Assembly: GCA_900755895.1 (NCBI GenBank)
Contig: CAAEIG010000243.1
Location: 1-5,941, forward strand
Source of the DNA: Clostridia bacterium
GTDB lineage: Bacteria; Bacillota; Clostridia; Oscillospirales; Acutalibacteraceae
Direction of reading: 5' to 3'
Length of the DNA stretch: 5,941 nucleotides
Positions 4,816 to 5,941 of this stretch are shown here, one piece after another (the first letter of the stretch is position 1; each line of letters opens with the position of its first letter). The notes below the pieces were generated by a model. That model did not search any database. It was not told where the DNA came from and was given only the letters and a program-made list of their open reading frames with translations. The translations under genes were made by a program, and so were the position numbers.

Positions 4816-5851
4816 TTTCAATACCTCCATCATCCTGATCCGCAGGCCCGGCCCGTGGCAAGGTTCCGCGGAATAATTCAAAATTTGGCGTCGCTGGAGA
4901 TATCCCTTGGCAGTCCTCCCTAACATACTCTAAAGTCTTACACGGAGAAAAATACGCGCGCGTAATATAGCAGTCCTCAGATGCAACACGGCGCTCCTCT
5001 TGTTCCCGGGGCAGCACTGCACGACTGTACCAAGCGACCAGTTTGCAGATGCGAGCATGGTCGCTCTGCTGGTTTTCGTGCGTATTCCCGTCTTTTGTGC
5101 GTATTTCTCTCAAAATGCGCTCGACTTTGTCCTGGGACGGCAAGGTGAATTGTTCTCCAGTCGGATAGACTGCATTGAAGATGAGGCAGCCGAAAGCGCC
5201 TGGCAGCTTATACAGCGGGAAGGCATCCGCATGTTTTCTGAAAAAGCGCCAGACCTTCGTCTTTTCCCATCCCCAACGCCTGCCAAGGGATTCCAATGTC
5301 AAAACAGCGCCGTACTGCCCAAACTGAACAGCCGGCGCCGAGAAGGAAAACGCATTGCTGGACTCCTGCCAAACTGTGTGGCACCAGAGGTCGAGCCATG
5401 CGTCTGCCTCAGCAAATTGATAATGCCGCTCTGCAAGCCTCTGTGTGACGTTTCTGGGCAGGCAGAGGAATCCATACCCCTCTGTCGCATAAACCGCCTC
5501 ACGGCCCATACAGGGCTCGCCAGAGCATCTTACGACCCAATCTGTGACTTGATAGGTCAGTTTCTTTGTTTTTGTGTCCAGTGAGTAGGTAATATAACCG
5601 AGGTCAGCCAGAGTGTCCATATGTTCAAGGGCCTGCCGCCGACGTTTGATTGCCAGGATACTCTTCAGACCGACGATGCCGCCTGCCCAGCCCCCGGCAC
5701 TCACTTTGTTGGTGTAACCGCAGTACCGGGCCTGCCCAGTCCTAAAGGCTGCACGGGAGGCCAATCGAGCCCAAGAGCCCATAATGCCCTTGCCGGGCGG
5801 AAGCTGATTGCGGGGTAGTTTGACCCATTGATATTTGAGCAGGCACTTCAT
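4784..5851 (-). CDS. Putative DNA-binding protein with two winged-helix-like segments
   Basis: A 355-residue soluble protein, starting at ATG 5851 with AGGAGGGAGG just upstream. Residues 22-106 look like a first winged helix: WARLASRAAFR, a glycine-rich GGWAGGIVGLKSIL helix entry, a basic KRRRQAL helix, LADLGYITYSL, then the hairpin KTKKLTYQVTDWVV. Residues 168-227 look like a second: LTLESLGRRWGWEKTKVWRFF, close to the helix-turn-helix pattern of phage replisome organisers and DnaD-like proteins (L-A-x-R-W-G-W-s-x-x-K-V-x-R-F), followed by a strand pair ending GCLIFN. A basic helical segment follows at 240-280, then a less ordered tail. CSGEPC (109-114) is a Cys pair. The sequence feels familiar from ICEs of gut Clostridia, but I know no assigned function. 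A replication or transfer-initiation role, or transcriptional control of the operon, is possible. The last 11 codons (345-355 and the stop) overlap the start of the next gene. Confidence 0.82.
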   Translation of the reverse strand: MKCLLKYQWVKLPRNQLPPGKGIMGSWARLASRAAFRTGQARYCGYTNKVSAGGWAGGIVGLKSILAIKRRRQALEHMDTLADLGYITYSLDTKTKKLTYQVTDWVVRCSGEPCMGREAVYATEGYGFLCLPRNVTQRLAERHYQFAEADAWLDLWCHTVWQESSNAFSFSAPAVQFGQYGAVLTLESLGRRWGWEKTKVWRFFRKHADAFPLYKLPGAFGCLIFNAVYPTGEQFTLPSQDKVERILREIRTKDGNTHENQQSDHARICKLVAWYSRAVLPREQEERRVASEDCYITRAYFSPCKTLEYVREDCQGISPATPNFELFRGTLPRAGPADQDDGGIENGRFEGIPLW

Positions 5852-5860
5852 CTCGCCGGC

Positions 5861-5868
5861 CTCCCTCC
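5861..5868 (-). promoter_or_regulatory. Ribosome binding site of the winged-helix gene
   Basis: GGAGGGAG on the minus strand lies nine bases before ATG 5851 and supports that start. Only ten bases separate it from the T-run of the upstream terminator. Confidence 0.7.
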
Positions 5869-5878
5869 TGATAGATTG

Positions 5879-5924
5879 AAAAAAGCCCCGCTCCGTGCTA
5901 CACTGGTAAACACGAAAGCGAGGC
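5879..5924 (-). terminator. Rho-independent terminator or attenuator before the winged-helix gene
   Basis: On the minus strand, arms 5911-5924 and 5885-5897 form a stem of about 13 bp with one bulged base and a few G-U pairs. The loop is 13 bases (5898-5910), and a run of six T follows (5884-5879). It ends transcription arriving from the right of the window. Because the winged-helix gene's ribosome binding site follows after ten bases, it may instead be a conditional terminator in that gene's leader. Confidence 0.8.
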
Positions 5925-5941
5925 CTGATTGAAATGCTATA

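Noticed and set aside
4300..4923. Plus-strand open frame of 207 codons
   Set aside because: It lies antisense to the helix-turn-helix gene and the end of the winged-helix gene. I see no domain, and the minus-strand genes have good starts and motifs.
4816..4926. Longer N-terminus of the helix-turn-helix protein, starting at 4926
   Set aside because: The extension lies inside the previous gene and no good ribosome binding site precedes 4926, whereas GGAGG lies eight bases before ATG 4815.
5000..5584. Plus-strand open frame of 194 codons
   Set aside because: It is antisense to the winged-helix gene, with no recognisable motif in its product.
1..5941. CRISPR array, tRNA, rRNA or insertion sequence
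   Set aside because: I saw no regularly spaced repeats, no tRNA-like cloverleaf, no rRNA sequence and no transposase or paired terminal repeats. Nearly all of the window is covered by minus-strand genes.

Overview
The window looks like part of an integrative/conjugative element (ICE), or a closely related accessory island, of a GC-rich Gram-positive bacterium, most likely a gut Clostridia such as an Oscillospiraceae/Faecalibacterium-type host. The reasons are: strong GGAGG-type ribosome binding sites before nearly every gene; a sortase, an SLH-domain protein and a thioester-domain surface protein, all typical of Gram-positive cell surfaces; Rho-independent terminators; and a small three-helix protein resembling VirB2/TrbC pilins. 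No relaxase, integrase, VirB4 or coupling protein lies in this window, so the ICE assignment is an inference. Every gene I accept is on the minus strand, so transcription runs from the right end of the window to the left.

Right part (5941 to about 4189): a terminator hairpin (5879-5924) ends or attenuates transcription arriving from outside the window. A putative DNA-binding protein with two winged-helix-like segments (4784-5851) follows at once. It overlaps by 32 bases a 208-residue protein whose C-terminus resembles the sigma-region-4/ArpU-type helix-turn-helix of phage and mobile-element regulators (4189-4815). These two look like a control or DNA-processing pair.

Middle part (4189 to 1894): a possible 75-residue ORF (3962-4189), joined to the previous gene by a TGATG overlap and containing a strong 14-bp inverted repeat; a VirB2/TrbC-like membrane protein (3606-3998); an exported, membrane-anchored protein with a duplicated extracellular motif (2600-3571); and a sortase (1894-2682) whose start lies 83 bases inside the previous gene.

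Left part (1893 to 1): a plausible sigma-A promoter (1857-1885) precedes an exported SLH-Ig-like-CAP protein (565-1824). A strong terminator (517-550) follows, and then the start of a thioester-domain adhesin (1-483), which runs off the window.

Taken together, the window appears to couple DNA-binding control proteins and a pilin-like component to a surface kit: a membrane-anchored exported protein, a sortase, an S-layer-type anchored CAP protein and a covalent host- or cell-binding adhesin. My working hypothesis is a mating-contact or adhesion module of an ICE. The least familiar parts are the duplicated-motif exported protein, the twin winged-helix protein, the CAP domain lacking its usual Glu, and two terminators placed so close to the next ribosome binding site that a conventional promoter does not fit between them.
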